Source: Trichloromonas sp034006665
GTDB taxonomy: Bacteria > Desulfobacterota > Desulfuromonadia > Desulfuromonadales > Trichloromonadaceae
Reading direction: 5' to 3'
Length of the DNA: 47,583 bases
Assembly: GCF_034006665.1 (NCBI RefSeq)
Contig: NZ_JAVESI010000027.1
Span: 1-47,583 of the forward strand
The notes below the pieces were generated by a model that saw only the letters and a program-made list of their open reading frames with translations, was not told the DNA's origin and made no database searches. The translations under genes were made by a program, and so were the position numbers. Below are positions 1 through 8,497 of this stretch, in pieces (within the stretch, counting starts at the first letter, position 1; each line of letters starts with the position of its first letter).

Positions 1-118
1 AAGATCGTCGCATGTAGCGGAACCCAGGAGGCCGTTTTTAGTTCACGCCACAATTCATGCCCCCGAATTCGCCCCTCAGAAAGGGGAAACCCGAGGTACG
101 GGGGAAGAGCTCACGGAT
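1..118. other. Unassigned edge segment abutting a truncated gene
   Basis: No gene could be recognised on either strand here. The segment holds short GC-rich inverted motifs, for example CCCC and GGGG arms around 76-90, and lies directly after the premature end of the Ig-like lipoprotein gene at 119. The expected continuation of that Ig-like domain is absent in all frames. The segment may therefore be the end of a mobile element or a rearrangement junction, but no inverted repeat or transposase reading frame could be identified in so short a piece. Confidence 0.3.
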
Positions 119-436
119 TCAGGTTGAGGTGAATATAGCAGTTGCCAAACCAGTTGCTGTTGAAACGCTAGATTGAATAGAACCAAGTGCCGGATTATCA
201 ACGGCAAATATTACTGTTTTCTGACCACTAAACAATTGGCCACTCGCATTGTACAATCGAACAGTAATTTCGGTCGCTTCATTTGTACCTACAACTGGAG
301 CGACCGCCAACAACTCAATCGCCGATACAGTTTCCGTTGTCACTGGAGTGGCGCTACCGCCCCCTCCCCCGCCACTACCACAACCAAAAAACCCAAGAGC
401 AAAAATGATAAGCGCATACCTGAACAAATTAGTCAC
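119..436 (-). CDS. Truncated Ig-like (Big_1-type) lipoprotein following pilQ
   Basis: The product is a 105-residue exported lipoprotein. A hydrophobic signal ends in a lipobox (GFFGC, Cys at about residue 19), followed by a glycine-rich linker and one Big_1/invasin-like Ig domain (about residues 35-105). The start is a GTG preceded by AAGGAA at a six-base spacing, 35 bases after the pilQ stop, so it is probably the last gene of the pilus operon. The domain breaks off at the strand that normally reads GxATAxxTS and the stop follows at once, whereas proteins of this kind usually carry a complete domain or several. It is probably a 3'-truncated gene. A surface or pilus-associated role is only inferred from position. 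Confidence 0.6.
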   Translation of the reverse strand: MTNLFRYALIIFALGFFGCGSGGGGGGSATPVTTETVSAIELLAVAPVVGTNEATEITVRLYNASGQLFSGQKTVIFAVDNPALGSIQSSVSTATGLATAIFTST

Positions 437-471
437 AGCGAGTTCCTTTCGAGCAAAAAAATTTCGAACAA

Positions 472-2679
472 CTATCTTACGATTCTCGGGGTAACAAAAA
501 TAAGCAGCTCTGAGCGAGATTTATCCAAAGTTGTACTTTTGAAGAGATTTCCGATAAAGGGTATATCTTTTAGATAAGGAATACCCTTTTCACCGTCACT
601 TTCACTCTCGATATAAGCCCCACCAATGACTGTCGTTTCTCCGTCTTTCACCAATACTTTGGTCTCAGCGGATTTTGTATTAATAGGGGGGTTATCAGAC
701 GCTATCTGGAAATCCGGAGTATCATTGGTCGCTTTGATTTCCAGAATGATGGAATTGTCGGGGTTGATGACAGGCGTCACCTCAAGTGACAGGGCGGCTT
801 CCTTCCATTCGATATTGGTACCCTGATCACTGACGGTTGAATAAGGAACCTGAGAACCTTGAGAAATCTTGGCGACTTCTCCATTCAAAGTGGTCACCCT
901 CGGCCGAGAAATGATTTTAGCCTTACCGTCCAACTCCGACGCCGCCAATTTGATATCCAGCACGGTACTGTCCAAAGAGGTCCGACCAAAAGTCAGCGCT
1001 GACCCCAACCCACCCACGCCGGCAGTGGAACTGACATCGGGGGGAATAAGAAACCCCCCCCCGCCGGCGATGCTAAAATCGGTCAGACCGTCATAAGCCT
1101 CCTCGTCTTTATGTACAAGACCCCAGGCAACCCCCAAATCCCTTCCAAGATTGGCCGACGCCTCAACGATTCTGGCTTCGATCATCACTTGGCGTTCGGG
1201 GGTGTCGAGAATGACGATAAGTTTTTTCACCAAATCAATAACGCTGGGGATATCGGTGACAATTAACTGTTTATTACGGTTATCAATCGTGATTTTCCCA
1301 CGTTCGGTCATCAATTCCTTGCAGGGAGCTTCAACATTTTTCAAATCGGTATAACTGACGGGAACAACTTCAGTGATCAGATCTTCGAGCTTTTCTTTGT
1401 TACGGGCGGCGGTGAACTTGGCCTCTTCCATGGACCGGATCTGATCCTTGGGCAGAACCCGCACCACGTTCCCTTTTTTGAGCATGCCGAGATTCTTGGT
1501 TTCCAGAATCAGATCAAGGGCCTGGTCCCAAGGGACATCGACAAGACGCAGGGTAACGGAACCCTTGACATCGTCGGACACGATGATGTTCAGATCACTC
1601 ACCTCGGCGATCAGCTGAAAAATGTCGCGCAAATCCGCATCATCAAAGACCAACTGAATCCGCTCTCCGGTATAGACGTGTTCTTTTTCCAAGGGAAGAA
1701 CGGGTTGCTCTTGCTCTTCGTCAAACCCGACGGGCGCGGCAACCGCTTGATTCGACGAAGCGGAAAGGTCAACCGGAACCGGCAAAGGAACCTGCGCCGG
1801 TGTCGCGGGCGCGGCAAAACCGCCGTCATCCAGCACCAGAACCAGTTTGTTCGGCTGTTGAAGTAACTGGTAAGAAACATCCCCTTTGAGTTCCACGGCA
1901 AAACGCACATCCTGTCGCTTACCGTTCATCACGGTATAGGGGGTGGCCCGCAACATGGCACTGGGAAAAGAATGGGAGTCAAAAGTCCGACGCAGCGCGC
2001 GGCTGATATGGGCGTTCTTGACATCAAAACGGATCAGGTTCCCTTCCTTGACCGCCGGTTCAATATCGGCAGGGCCGGAAAGATCGATGACCAGTTGAGA
2101 CTTGCCCGCATCTTTGGCGAAATTGATGGCGGTGACATCCACCCGCCCCCCGGCACGAGAGGCCACCAATGGTGTGGGGACGGTGGAAGGGGCGGTTCCT
2201 CCATCCCAGGTCAGGACGATCTGGTCGGCCTGACGGGCAAGATGATAATTCGGCATGCCGGAAGATGCGGCATCAAAGACAAATCGGGTGCGATCCTGGT
2301 AAGTGCCGACCCGAACCTGGCTGAAACCATTCTGGGCGGCGAAAGCTCGCTCGCTGAAGGAAGGGCGTACGCCGTAAAGATCGACCACCAGGCGCGCCGG
2401 GTCGGCCAGGGTGAAATGAAGAAATTTCTCTACCCGTCCTTCCGTAACGAACACGGCACGACCGGGTTGCATATCCACACCGCTCACCAGCCAGGCCGTC
2501 GCCGAGGGAGTGGTAACCGGCTCGGGCGTTTCTGCCGCGGTTAGTGCCGAACTCTCCGCCTGCACGGGCTCGGCAGCCACCCGGGAACCGACCCCCCAGG
2601 CGGAAATGATCAGAACCAATATAAAGGACCACAGGATCCGTCGTCCGTTCGCCTGCATCATGACCTTGACATCCTTCAT
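472..2679 (-). CDS. pilQ: Type IV pilus secretin PilQ
   Basis: PilQ forms the outer-membrane ring through which the type IV pilus leaves the cell. The 735-residue product has a signal anchor (about 14-35), two AMIN domains for peptidoglycan binding (about 60-150 and 175-290), an STN/N0 domain (about 335-415), a short N1/secretin_N domain, and a C-terminal secretin domain ending in the typical block VIGGAY...IPFIGNLFK...ELLIFVTPRIV. The ATG at 2679 was chosen because AAGGAG sits 7-12 bases upstream and the preceding gene stops at 2681; a longer in-frame start at 2793 would overlap pilP by over 100 bases and adds a non-signal leader. It is the last conserved gene of the pilMNOPQ operon. Confidence 0.95.
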   Translation of the reverse strand: MKDVKVMMQANGRRILWSFILVLIISAWGVGSRVAAEPVQAESSALTAAETPEPVTTPSATAWLVSGVDMQPGRAVFVTEGRVEKFLHFTLADPARLVVDLYGVRPSFSERAFAAQNGFSQVRVGTYQDRTRFVFDAASSGMPNYHLARQADQIVLTWDGGTAPSTVPTPLVASRAGGRVDVTAINFAKDAGKSQLVIDLSGPADIEPAVKEGNLIRFDVKNAHISRALRRTFDSHSFPSAMLRATPYTVMNGKRQDVRFAVELKGDVSYQLLQQPNKLVLVLDDGGFAAPATPAQVPLPVPVDLSASSNQAVAAPVGFDEEQEQPVLPLEKEHVYTGERIQLVFDDADLRDIFQLIAEVSDLNIIVSDDVKGSVTLRLVDVPWDQALDLILETKNLGMLKKGNVVRVLPKDQIRSMEEAKFTAARNKEKLEDLITEVVPVSYTDLKNVEAPCKELMTERGKITIDNRNKQLIVTDIPSVIDLVKKLIVILDTPERQVMIEARIVEASANLGRDLGVAWGLVHKDEEAYDGLTDFSIAGGGGFLIPPDVSSTAGVGGLGSALTFGRTSLDSTVLDIKLAASELDGKAKIISRPRVTTLNGEVAKISQGSQVPYSTVSDQGTNIEWKEAALSLEVTPVINPDNSIILEIKATNDTPDFQIASDNPPINTKSAETKVLVKDGETTVIGGAYIESESDGEKGIPYLKDIPFIGNLFKSTTLDKSRSELLIFVTPRIVR

Positions 2680-2680
2680 A

Positions 2681-3217
2681 TCAGTTCGCTCCTTCCCGCT
2701 TAGGAAGTTGAATCTTCTGAAGATTTTCCCGAACTTCCCCGACGAAATCGTAATATTTCTCCCGCACCGAAATCCCCTCGCTATCAACACCAATCACCAC
2801 ACCGTTATTTCTGCCGACCTTGACCCCTTTTTTGAGAATGTAGGACTTGCCGCCGGGCGCGGTAACCATGGCCATCGGCTCACCCTTGCCGACGATCACC
2901 CCCATCAAACGCAATTCCCCCAGTTCGATCTGCTGCAAGGGGGTAAGAGGCTCGTTCGAGGTAGCTATCGGTTTTTTCGGTTCGATCAGGGGAACAAACG
3001 GATCACGCCGTCCGGCGGGATCGTAAGTAAAGACCGGCTCGGCAGCTTTTAACTCTTCTTCTTCAGAAACCGGCTTCGCGTCTGCTTTGGGCATGGGGGC
3101 CTCGACCTTCTTGCCGGGCGCCGCCTTCTGCGGAGGCGCGGGGGGAGTCTCCTGCCCACAGCCGGACGCCAGCAGTGCCAGCGCGATCATGCCGACCAGT
3201 CCAGTGGCGAACTTCAT
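2681..3217 (-). CDS. pilP: Type IV pilus assembly lipoprotein PilP
   Basis: PilP is the inner-membrane lipoprotein that couples the PilN-PilO complex to the periplasmic domains of PilQ. The 178-residue product has a lipobox LASGC with Cys at residue 20, a disordered Pro/Ala/Lys-rich linker (about 22-70) and a C-terminal beta-sandwich HR domain. The stretch RRDPFVPLI followed by LRLMGVIVG is characteristic of the family. The ATG overlaps the pilO stop by 4 bases and its stop lies one base before the pilQ start, so translation is probably coupled. Confidence 0.94.
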   Translation of the reverse strand: MKFATGLVGMIALALLASGCGQETPPAPPQKAAPGKKVEAPMPKADAKPVSEEEELKAAEPVFTYDPAGRRDPFVPLIEPKKPIATSNEPLTPLQQIELGELRLMGVIVGKGEPMAMVTAPGGKSYILKKGVKVGRNNGVVIGVDSEGISVREKYYDFVGEVRENLQKIQLPKREGAN

Positions 3218-3828
3218 TTCTTGCCGCCTTTCCCGGTATTCTTACCCGCCTCGGCCGGTGTCCCCTCAATAAAGCGGAAGGTCGTGGCCAGGCAATTGAC
3301 GGCCAGGAGGATCCGCCCCCCCTCGTCCTTGGGGCTCGCCAGGGTAAGGTTGTTGATATTGACGATGCGGGGCAGTTTGGCTACCGCATCGGAAAACAAG
3401 GCAACCTCGTGATAGGAGCCGACCATCTTCAGTTCCACCGGAACCTCGGCATAAAACCCCTTGGGCCGCTCCGCACCGGGCTTAAACATGGTGACATTCA
3501 GGCCGTTTTCCTTGGCGAGGGCGGTAATGCTCGTCAACAGATTTGGGATTTCTTTTTCATTGGGAAGTTCCGTCAAAGCGTCGTCGAGCAGAACCTTCAT
3601 CTTTTCGTATTCCGCCTTGAATTTAGGTAGATTGTCGGCAATGCGCTGATCTTCCTGAATCTTGTTCTGCAGCGATGCGTCCTTCTGCCGAAGCCCGGAC
3701 AATTCTTCACACAACGGCAGATACAAGAGATAGACGAAGAGTCCGGCGAACACCAACATCAACCCCACAAGAATCAAAATCCGCTGATAGAGGGGAAGTT
3801 TGAATATTTTTTCGAGCCGCGGATCCAT
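3214..3828 (-). CDS. pilO: Type IV pilus inner-membrane protein PilO
   Basis: PilO dimerises with PilN to form the periplasmic part of the inner-membrane alignment complex. The 204-residue protein has a short cytoplasmic N-terminus, one membrane helix (about 17-40), a coiled-coil region (about 42-95) and a ferredoxin-like periplasmic domain (about 100-185), with a Gly/Lys-rich tail. Length and layout match the family. It lies between pilN (11-base gap) and pilP (4-base overlap). Confidence 0.92.
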   Translation of the reverse strand: MDPRLEKIFKLPLYQRILILVGLMLVFAGLFVYLLYLPLCEELSGLRQKDASLQNKIQEDQRIADNLPKFKAEYEKMKVLLDDALTELPNEKEIPNLLTSITALAKENGLNVTMFKPGAERPKGFYAEVPVELKMVGSYHEVALFSDAVAKLPRIVNINNLTLASPKDEGGRILLAVNCLATTFRFIEGTPAEAGKNTGKGGKK

Positions 3829-3839
3829 AGCTTACCCTT

Positions 3840-4403
3840 TCATCGCTGGACAGGCTTGGCGGCCGAGGCTTCAACCTTGGCGACAACATTGAACTTGTTG
3901 ACTCGAACACCCGACTGGTTCGCCTGCTCAATCACCTGAAGCTCGACATTTTTGTAATTGGGCGAAGCTTCGAGATTTTTCAGAAACTGCGCCACCATCT
4001 CTTCGTTGAATGCCAGACCACTGAGGGTAATCGCTCCGCCTGCTTCCTTGAAAGAGGTGAGCCAGAGCTTTTCACTGAGAGAAAGACTCAGTTGATCAAG
4101 CAGGTGGACCGGTCCACTCTTGGCCTGCTTAAGCTGATCGAGAACATTGAGTTTCCCCACCAGTTCATCTTTTTTCTTCTTGAACTCGGCCACTTCACCC
4201 AGAGTCTTCTTCAGCGACTGCAACCGCTGTTCCTTACGGGCAATCTCCGCCTTCATATCGTCGACCTGGTTCTGAAGAGAGGAGTAAACCACGCCGCAAG
4301 CACCGGCGGTGAAAATGAGTGCGAGCAGTAAGGCCAACAACTGGCCACGCATCTTGTCTTTTTTCTGGGAGGCCCGACTGGGCAAAAGATTGATATGAAT
4401 CAT
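3840..4403 (-). CDS. pilN: Type IV pilus inner-membrane protein PilN
   Basis: PilN is the bitopic protein that docks onto cytoplasmic PilM. The first residues, MIHINLLP, carry the conserved INLLP motif that binds the PilM groove. A membrane helix follows at about 21-43, then a coiled coil (about 45-95) and a small periplasmic domain (Fimbrial assembly PilN family). It has 187 residues, the usual length. Its start overlaps the pilM stop by four bases, indicating translational coupling. Confidence 0.94.
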   Translation of the reverse strand: MIHINLLPSRASQKKDKMRGQLLALLLALIFTAGACGVVYSSLQNQVDDMKAEIARKEQRLQSLKKTLGEVAEFKKKKDELVGKLNVLDQLKQAKSGPVHLLDQLSLSLSEKLWLTSFKEAGGAITLSGLAFNEEMVAQFLKNLEASPNYKNVELQVIEQANQSGVRVNKFNVVAKVEASAAKPVQR

Positions 4404-5458
4404 TTGTCGCCCAACCTCCTCATGGCAAGCCCCATGGCGACGGAAAACAACGGTCCGATCGCTTGGATGTATTCCGGGTCAAAATCCTTGTCGCTGACCT
4501 TGATCATGCGGAAGGGATCGAGCAACTCGACGGGAATCCCCAGTTGCGAGCGAAGGTATTCCTGAATGTTCGGCGTTTTTGAAACGCCGCCGGTAATATA
4601 AAGCTTCTGTACTTTTTCATCGGAAGAGGTCGCCGAGAAAAAGTCGAAAGAACGCTGCACCTCTTGGGCAAGGCTCTCGGTGGCATCGTTGAGAACTTCC
4701 AGAACGGCACCGGGATCGACCTCTTCGTGTACTCCGCCGAGCTTTACCTCCTCGGCCTCCTCTCCGTTCAAACCCAGACGCTTCTGAATCTCTTCGTTAT
4801 ACATGTTACCGCCGACCTGGATGTCGCGGGTAAAGACCGACTTGCCGGCCTTAAGCACATTGACGTTCATGGCCGAAGCGCCCATGTTCACCAAGGCGAC
4901 GATTTCGTCGTCCTCGAAACCGTAGTTGACCTCGAAAGCGTTTTCGATGGCAAAACAGTCGATGTCCATCACCACCGGGTTGAGGCCGCACTCCTTGAAG
5001 ACCGCGACATGGTCGTTGACAAACTCTTTTTTAGCCGCGACCAGAATCACGTTCATCAACGCCGGATCCCGCGGGTCCGGCCCGAGGATCTGGAAATCCA
5101 GGTTGACCTCGGAAATTTCAAAGGGGATGTACTGCTCGGCCTCCCACTGGATCGAAGCTTCCATCTCCTCTTCGGTCATCACCGGCACCTGAATCTTGCG
5201 GATAATGACGGAATGCCCGGAGACCGAAGTCGCGACGTTTTTTGTCTTGACCTTGAGACTCTCCACCAGGTTGCGAACCACTCCGACCACCGCGCCGGAG
5301 TCCATGATGGCATTATCGACGATCGCCTCCGGCGGCAAAGGGGCAACCCCGAGGGTCTGCAACTCATATCCCCCTTTGAGCTGGTGTAGATGAACCAGCT
5401 TGACGGAACTCGATCCGATATCGATGCCGACGACATCTTTTTTGGCCCTGAATAGCAT
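4400..5458 (-). CDS. pilM: Type IV pilus ATPase-like protein PilM
   Basis: PilM is the cytoplasmic actin-like (FtsA-fold) protein that recruits PilN and links the pilus machine to the motor ATPases. The 352-residue product begins with the nucleotide-binding phosphate-1 motif GIDIGSSSVK, and has the phosphate-2-like segment LVNMGASAMN near residues 190-200 and an adenosine motif YITGGVSK near 288-295. It heads pilMNOPQ, 84 bases downstream of a small XRE-type regulator gene on the same strand, so the two may share a transcript. Confidence 0.95.
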   Translation of the reverse strand: MLFRAKKDVVGIDIGSSSVKLVHLHQLKGGYELQTLGVAPLPPEAIVDNAIMDSGAVVGVVRNLVESLKVKTKNVATSVSGHSVIIRKIQVPVMTEEEMEASIQWEAEQYIPFEISEVNLDFQILGPDPRDPALMNVILVAAKKEFVNDHVAVFKECGLNPVVMDIDCFAIENAFEVNYGFEDDEIVALVNMGASAMNVNVLKAGKSVFTRDIQVGGNMYNEEIQKRLGLNGEEAEEVKLGGVHEEVDPGAVLEVLNDATESLAQEVQRSFDFFSATSSDEKVQKLYITGGVSKTPNIQEYLRSQLGIPVELLDPFRMIKVSDKDFDPEYIQAIGPLFSVAMGLAMRRLGDK

Positions 5459-5542
5459 CTAAAGACCCTGACCCAGTTAGGTGACGAACAACCGATCACA
5501 TGCCTTGCGCCAAGTTTTCAGCAAAACATGTACCAATTTTCA

Positions 5543-5740
5543 TCATTCTTCAGGAAATATACGTTCCCGGTCAACGAGATCGAAGCCGAGGGCGTAGATG
5601 ATCTTGCGCATCGTCGCCATCCGGCAAGATTCCCCCCGTTCGATACGATCAACGGTCAAGGGTGAAACACCGGCCTTGCGAGCCAGTTCAGCCTTGCTCA
5701 TCAGCAGACTTTCACGGATTTCCTTGACACGATTGGACAT
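5543..5740 (-). CDS. Small XRE-family helix-turn-helix regulator upstream of pilM
   Basis: The product is a 65-residue single-domain DNA-binding protein. The HTH is visible as the run MSKAELARKAGVSPLTVDR followed by IERGESCRM, a cro/C1 fold, and there is no effector domain. An ATG at 5740 (MSNRVKEIRE) is preferred over the one at 5758 because the family usually begins this way; neither has a strong ribosome-binding site. It lies just upstream of and codirectional with pilM behind a good sigma-70-like promoter. It may regulate the pilus operon, but that is inferred from position only. Confidence 0.8.
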   Translation of the reverse strand: MSNRVKEIRESLLMSKAELARKAGVSPLTVDRIERGESCRMATMRKIIYALGFDLVDRERIFPEE

Positions 5741-5789
5741 GAACCCTAGCCATCCCAATGGTAAGTGAATTAAGGTAAATTATCTGTAA

Positions 5790-5817
5790 TGTATAGGTAA
5801 CTACGCTCCACAGTCAA
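5790..5817 (-). promoter_or_regulatory. Sigma-70-type promoter for the XRE-pilM transcript
   Basis: Reading the minus strand there is a -35 box TTGACT (5817-5812) and a -10 box TATACA (5795-5790) separated by 16 bases, in an AT-rich stretch about 50 bases before the XRE start codon. No other good promoter was seen between this point and pilM. Confidence 0.55.
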
Positions 5818-5969
5818 TACAATTCAACTTCAATAAATATCGAAAATCTTTCGGATTCTCACCATTTTTCCCTCACTCCACAAGATAATGAGGAAGTCCG
5901 GCGAATACGGCACCAGATCTGGTTAAAAAATTTCCCCTCACCCTACCTTGGGACGCTGTCGGCGACGAC

Positions 5970-6761
5970 TCAGAGAAATCGCTGCAAGTACCAGTCGGCC
6001 AGGAATTCTCCCCAAAACAGCCAGATAACGGCGGCCGCCGCCAAAAAAGGGCCAAAGGGAATCGCCAGCTTGCCGTCGGATCCCTTGGCCAGCATCAACG
6101 GCACTCCGACCAGGGTTCCGAGAAGGGAAGAAACAAAAATAATCGGCAGTACCGCTTTCCAGCCGAGAAATGCCCCAAGCATGGCCAGGAGCTTGATGTC
6201 TCCTCCCCCCATCCCCTCTTTCTTGGTCAGGAATTCGTAACCAACGGCGACCAGGAAGAGGCTGCCCCCGCCCAACAGAATTCCGAGCAGAGAATCACTC
6301 CAGCTGACCCAGGGAAGAAGAAAAGAAGCACCGAAACCGATCACGATTCCCGGCAGACTGATGACGTCGGGGATGATCTGATGGTCGAGATCGATAAAGG
6401 TGATGGTAACGAGCAGCGCGATGAAAACCCAGAAGACGGGAGTCGCCCAGTGAATGCCGAAATCACGGAGAACCAGCACAAAAAGGAGGCCGGTCAGGGC
6501 TTCGACCAAGACATAGCGGGGGGAAATCCTCGTCCGACAATTAGCGCAACGCCCGCGCAGAAAAAGCCAGCTGAGGATGGGGATATTCTGATACCAGCGA
6601 ATCAGGGAACCGCATCGGGGGCACCGGGAACGCGGAGAAACCACGGATTCACCGGCGGGAATGCGATAGATGCAGACATTGAGAAACGAACCGACCACCG
6701 CGCCGAAGACGAAGGCGAAACCGAGAAACAGATAATAGATCGGCGGCATGGGGATCTCCAT
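5970..6761 (-). CDS. pilD: Prepilin peptidase / N-methyltransferase PilD
   Basis: This inner-membrane aspartic protease cleaves type IV prepilin leader peptides and N-methylates the new N-terminus. The 263-residue protein has a first membrane helix, a cytoplasmic zinc site of two CxxC pairs (CPRCG near 47-50 and CANCR near 72-75), and both catalytic aspartates in FIDLDHQIIPD and GMGGGDIK. About seven further hydrophobic helices follow. The ATG overlaps the stop of the HDOD gene by one base (ATG within the TGATG junction). It is separated from pilMNOPQ by the XRE gene and an AT-rich gap of about 210 bases. Confidence 0.95.
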   Translation of the reverse strand: MEIPMPPIYYLFLGFAFVFGAVVGSFLNVCIYRIPAGESVVSPRSRCPRCGSLIRWYQNIPILSWLFLRGRCANCRTRISPRYVLVEALTGLLFVLVLRDFGIHWATPVFWVFIALLVTITFIDLDHQIIPDVISLPGIVIGFGASFLLPWVSWSDSLLGILLGGGSLFLVAVGYEFLTKKEGMGGGDIKLLAMLGAFLGWKAVLPIIFVSSLLGTLVGVPLMLAKGSDGKLAIPFGPFLAAAAVIWLFWGEFLADWYLQRFL

Positions 6762-7612
6762 CAGTCGAAAAATACCGAGGTGTTCTCCCGAAAAATCACC
6801 TCCAGCTCAGACAACATTTTCTTCATCTGCCCATAGGGAATACCGAGGCTCAAGGCTCCGGGAACTTGGGAGAGGCGAAGTTCGGTATCGGCTTGGACCT
6901 GCCCGATGCCGAGAGCACGGCAGAGACTGTCGGCAACATTCACCGTCGCCGCCAGGCGATAGGCCGCCGGGTAGACGCCCGGAGAAAAATCGAGGTGATC
7001 ATGATGCAGGATCGCCTGAATGTAGGTGGGGTTGAACTGCCATTTTTCCAGAACGGCGGCGCTGATCATGGCATGCGGGAAATGAAACCATTCCTTCTCA
7101 AGGGACTCCGCATCCGCCTCACCGGCATCGACCAACGCCAGCAGTCGCTCATACTTAGAGGGATCGAAATCGTTCATCACCAACTTGCCGATATGCCGAA
7201 ACAGCCCGGCAAGAAAAGCCTCTTCGGCATTACTGGAGGAAAAGGTCCGCGCAACCAGCTGGCCCCCCAGAGCGCAACCGACAGCATCCTCCCAAAGACG
7301 TTTATGAATCGGGCTGGGATCGCTGCCAAGGGATTTCAGGCTAACGGTTAAAACCAGGCTGCGCAAAGCTTCTTCCCCGAGAATCACCACCGCCCGCGAG
7401 AGCGTAGAGACTTCGTTGCGCACGCCATAGAAAGCGGAGTTGGCCATACTGAGCAACCGCCCGGCCAGAATGGGATCGCAAGCGATCAGTCCGGCCAGGG
7501 ATTCCGCAGAGGAATCGGGAGATTGCAACATCTCGAGAACACGGGCGGCGACTGCCGGCATGGGCGGCAGATTGTACATCGCCTCGACGATTTCGCAGAG
7601 TTTATCGGTCAC
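6761..7612 (-). CDS. HDOD domain protein
   Basis: The product is a 283-residue protein covered by an HDOD domain (about 10-210), a non-catalytic relative of HD phosphohydrolases found in signalling proteins. The typical opening LPPMPAVAARVLEML, the DPILAGRLLSMANSAFYG block and the AxxxHxxGKL-like segment (LFRHIGKLVM) are visible. The start is GTG with GGGAGGATCCC upstream. It is translationally coupled to pilD by a 1-base overlap. A link to pilus or motility signalling is plausible from context but not shown. Confidence 0.85.
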   Translation of the reverse strand: MTDKLCEIVEAMYNLPPMPAVAARVLEMLQSPDSSAESLAGLIACDPILAGRLLSMANSAFYGVRNEVSTLSRAVVILGEEALRSLVLTVSLKSLGSDPSPIHKRLWEDAVGCALGGQLVARTFSSSNAEEAFLAGLFRHIGKLVMNDFDPSKYERLLALVDAGEADAESLEKEWFHFPHAMISAAVLEKWQFNPTYIQAILHHDHLDFSPGVYPAAYRLAATVNVADSLCRALGIGQVQADTELRLSQVPGALSLGIPYGQMKKMLSELEVIFRENTSVFFD

Positions 7613-7799
7613 GGGATCCTCCCTCGAAAATTATCATCACATGGCATCTGATGATGCAATAAAGCTGCCATGCAAACTTTGCTCCCATCTGCACGATTGA
7701 TCTTGTCGAAAAACAAAAATCTCTCTGTCGCCCCTTGATCTCAACCCGTAAACGAGGGTATTGTGTAAGAAAACGCTCACCGAAACGGCAGGCTCGCCC

Positions 7800-8348
7800 A
7801 TGGCGGAAATCAGCGAAGCGACAACCTATTCGATCAATCCCTTGGCGGGATATCCCCGAAATTCCGCGACCGAAGAACCACAGGATTCATATGCGGCTTC
7901 CCGCCGGGAGGACGGAAGCGAATCCTCCGAGAATTCCCCCTCTTCGGCCAAAGACAAGGTCACCATCAGCCGCGAAGCGCAACAAATTCTGCAACTGGCC
8001 CGCATCGACCGGCAGGTACGTGCCCATGAAGCGGCCCACTCCGCCGCCGGCGGACAATACGCCGGGGCCCCGAGTTACAGCTACAAACAGGGTCCGGACG
8101 GCAAACGCTACGCGGTAGCCGGGGAAGTCCCCATCGATGTTTCGCCGGTCTCCGGCGATCCGGAAGCGAGCATCCAGAAGGCACGGGTGGTACGCGCCGC
8201 CGCCCTCGCCCCCGCCGACCCCTCTCCCCAGGATCGACAGGTAGCGGCCGCCGCCACACGCATGGAAATGAAAGCTCAATCCGAGTTACAGGCCCTGCGA
8301 CGGGAAGAGGTCTCCCAGAAGCCGAAGAGCATCCGAAGCCGGGAGTAA
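7800..8348 (+). CDS. SprA-related putative metalloprotease (CJM1_0395-like)
   Basis: The product has about 182 residues and resembles the SprA-related family of putative metalloproteases. The N-terminal third is Ser/Glu-rich and probably disordered. The core has VRAHEAAHSAAGG, containing an HExxH zinc-binding motif, followed by GxxxxYAVAGEVPIDVSPVSGDP and a C-terminal helix. The ATG at 7800 is taken because it starts the family-like part; an in-frame start at 7761 is also possible and neither has a clear ribosome-binding site. It is the only plus-strand gene in this stretch, diverging from the HDOD gene. The substrate is unknown. Confidence 0.75.
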   Translation: MAEISEATTYSINPLAGYPRNSATEEPQDSYAASRREDGSESSENSPSSAKDKVTISREAQQILQLARIDRQVRAHEAAHSAAGGQYAGAPSYSYKQGPDGKRYAVAGEVPIDVSPVSGDPEASIQKARVVRAAALAPADPSPQDRQVAAAATRMEMKAQSELQALRREEVSQKPKSIRSRE

Positions 8349-8457
8349 GGGAACGAGCAACCCTCTACCCTCCAGGAGTCTTCCGAACAGAATCCGCCGT
8401 CCACCGCCACCCGCTCTATCCGTCTCTACGCCTGACCTCTTTTTTTACTGAAAAACC

Positions 8458-8483
8458 AGCCTGTCCGGATTTTCCCGAACAGG
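8458..8483 (-). terminator. Rho-independent terminator after the DUF4389 gene
   Basis: A hairpin with arms AGCCTGTTCGG and its near-complement (one mismatch) closes a short AT loop. On the minus strand it is followed by GGTTTTTCAG and then a run of seven A/T bases, fitting termination of the gene ending at 8498. Read on the plus strand it may also stop the SprA-like transcript, less strongly. Confidence 0.7.
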
Positions 8484-8497
8484 CTGTCTGTGTTTTC

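Noticed and set aside
1..118. Group II intron or IS end at the left edge
   Set aside because: Short hairpins are present, but no domain V sequence, terminal repeat or protein frame could be recognised in 118 bases, so no element is called.
472..2793. A longer pilQ starting at 2793
   Set aside because: It would overlap pilP by more than 100 bases and adds a leader without signal character; the ATG at 2679 has a good ribosome-binding site.
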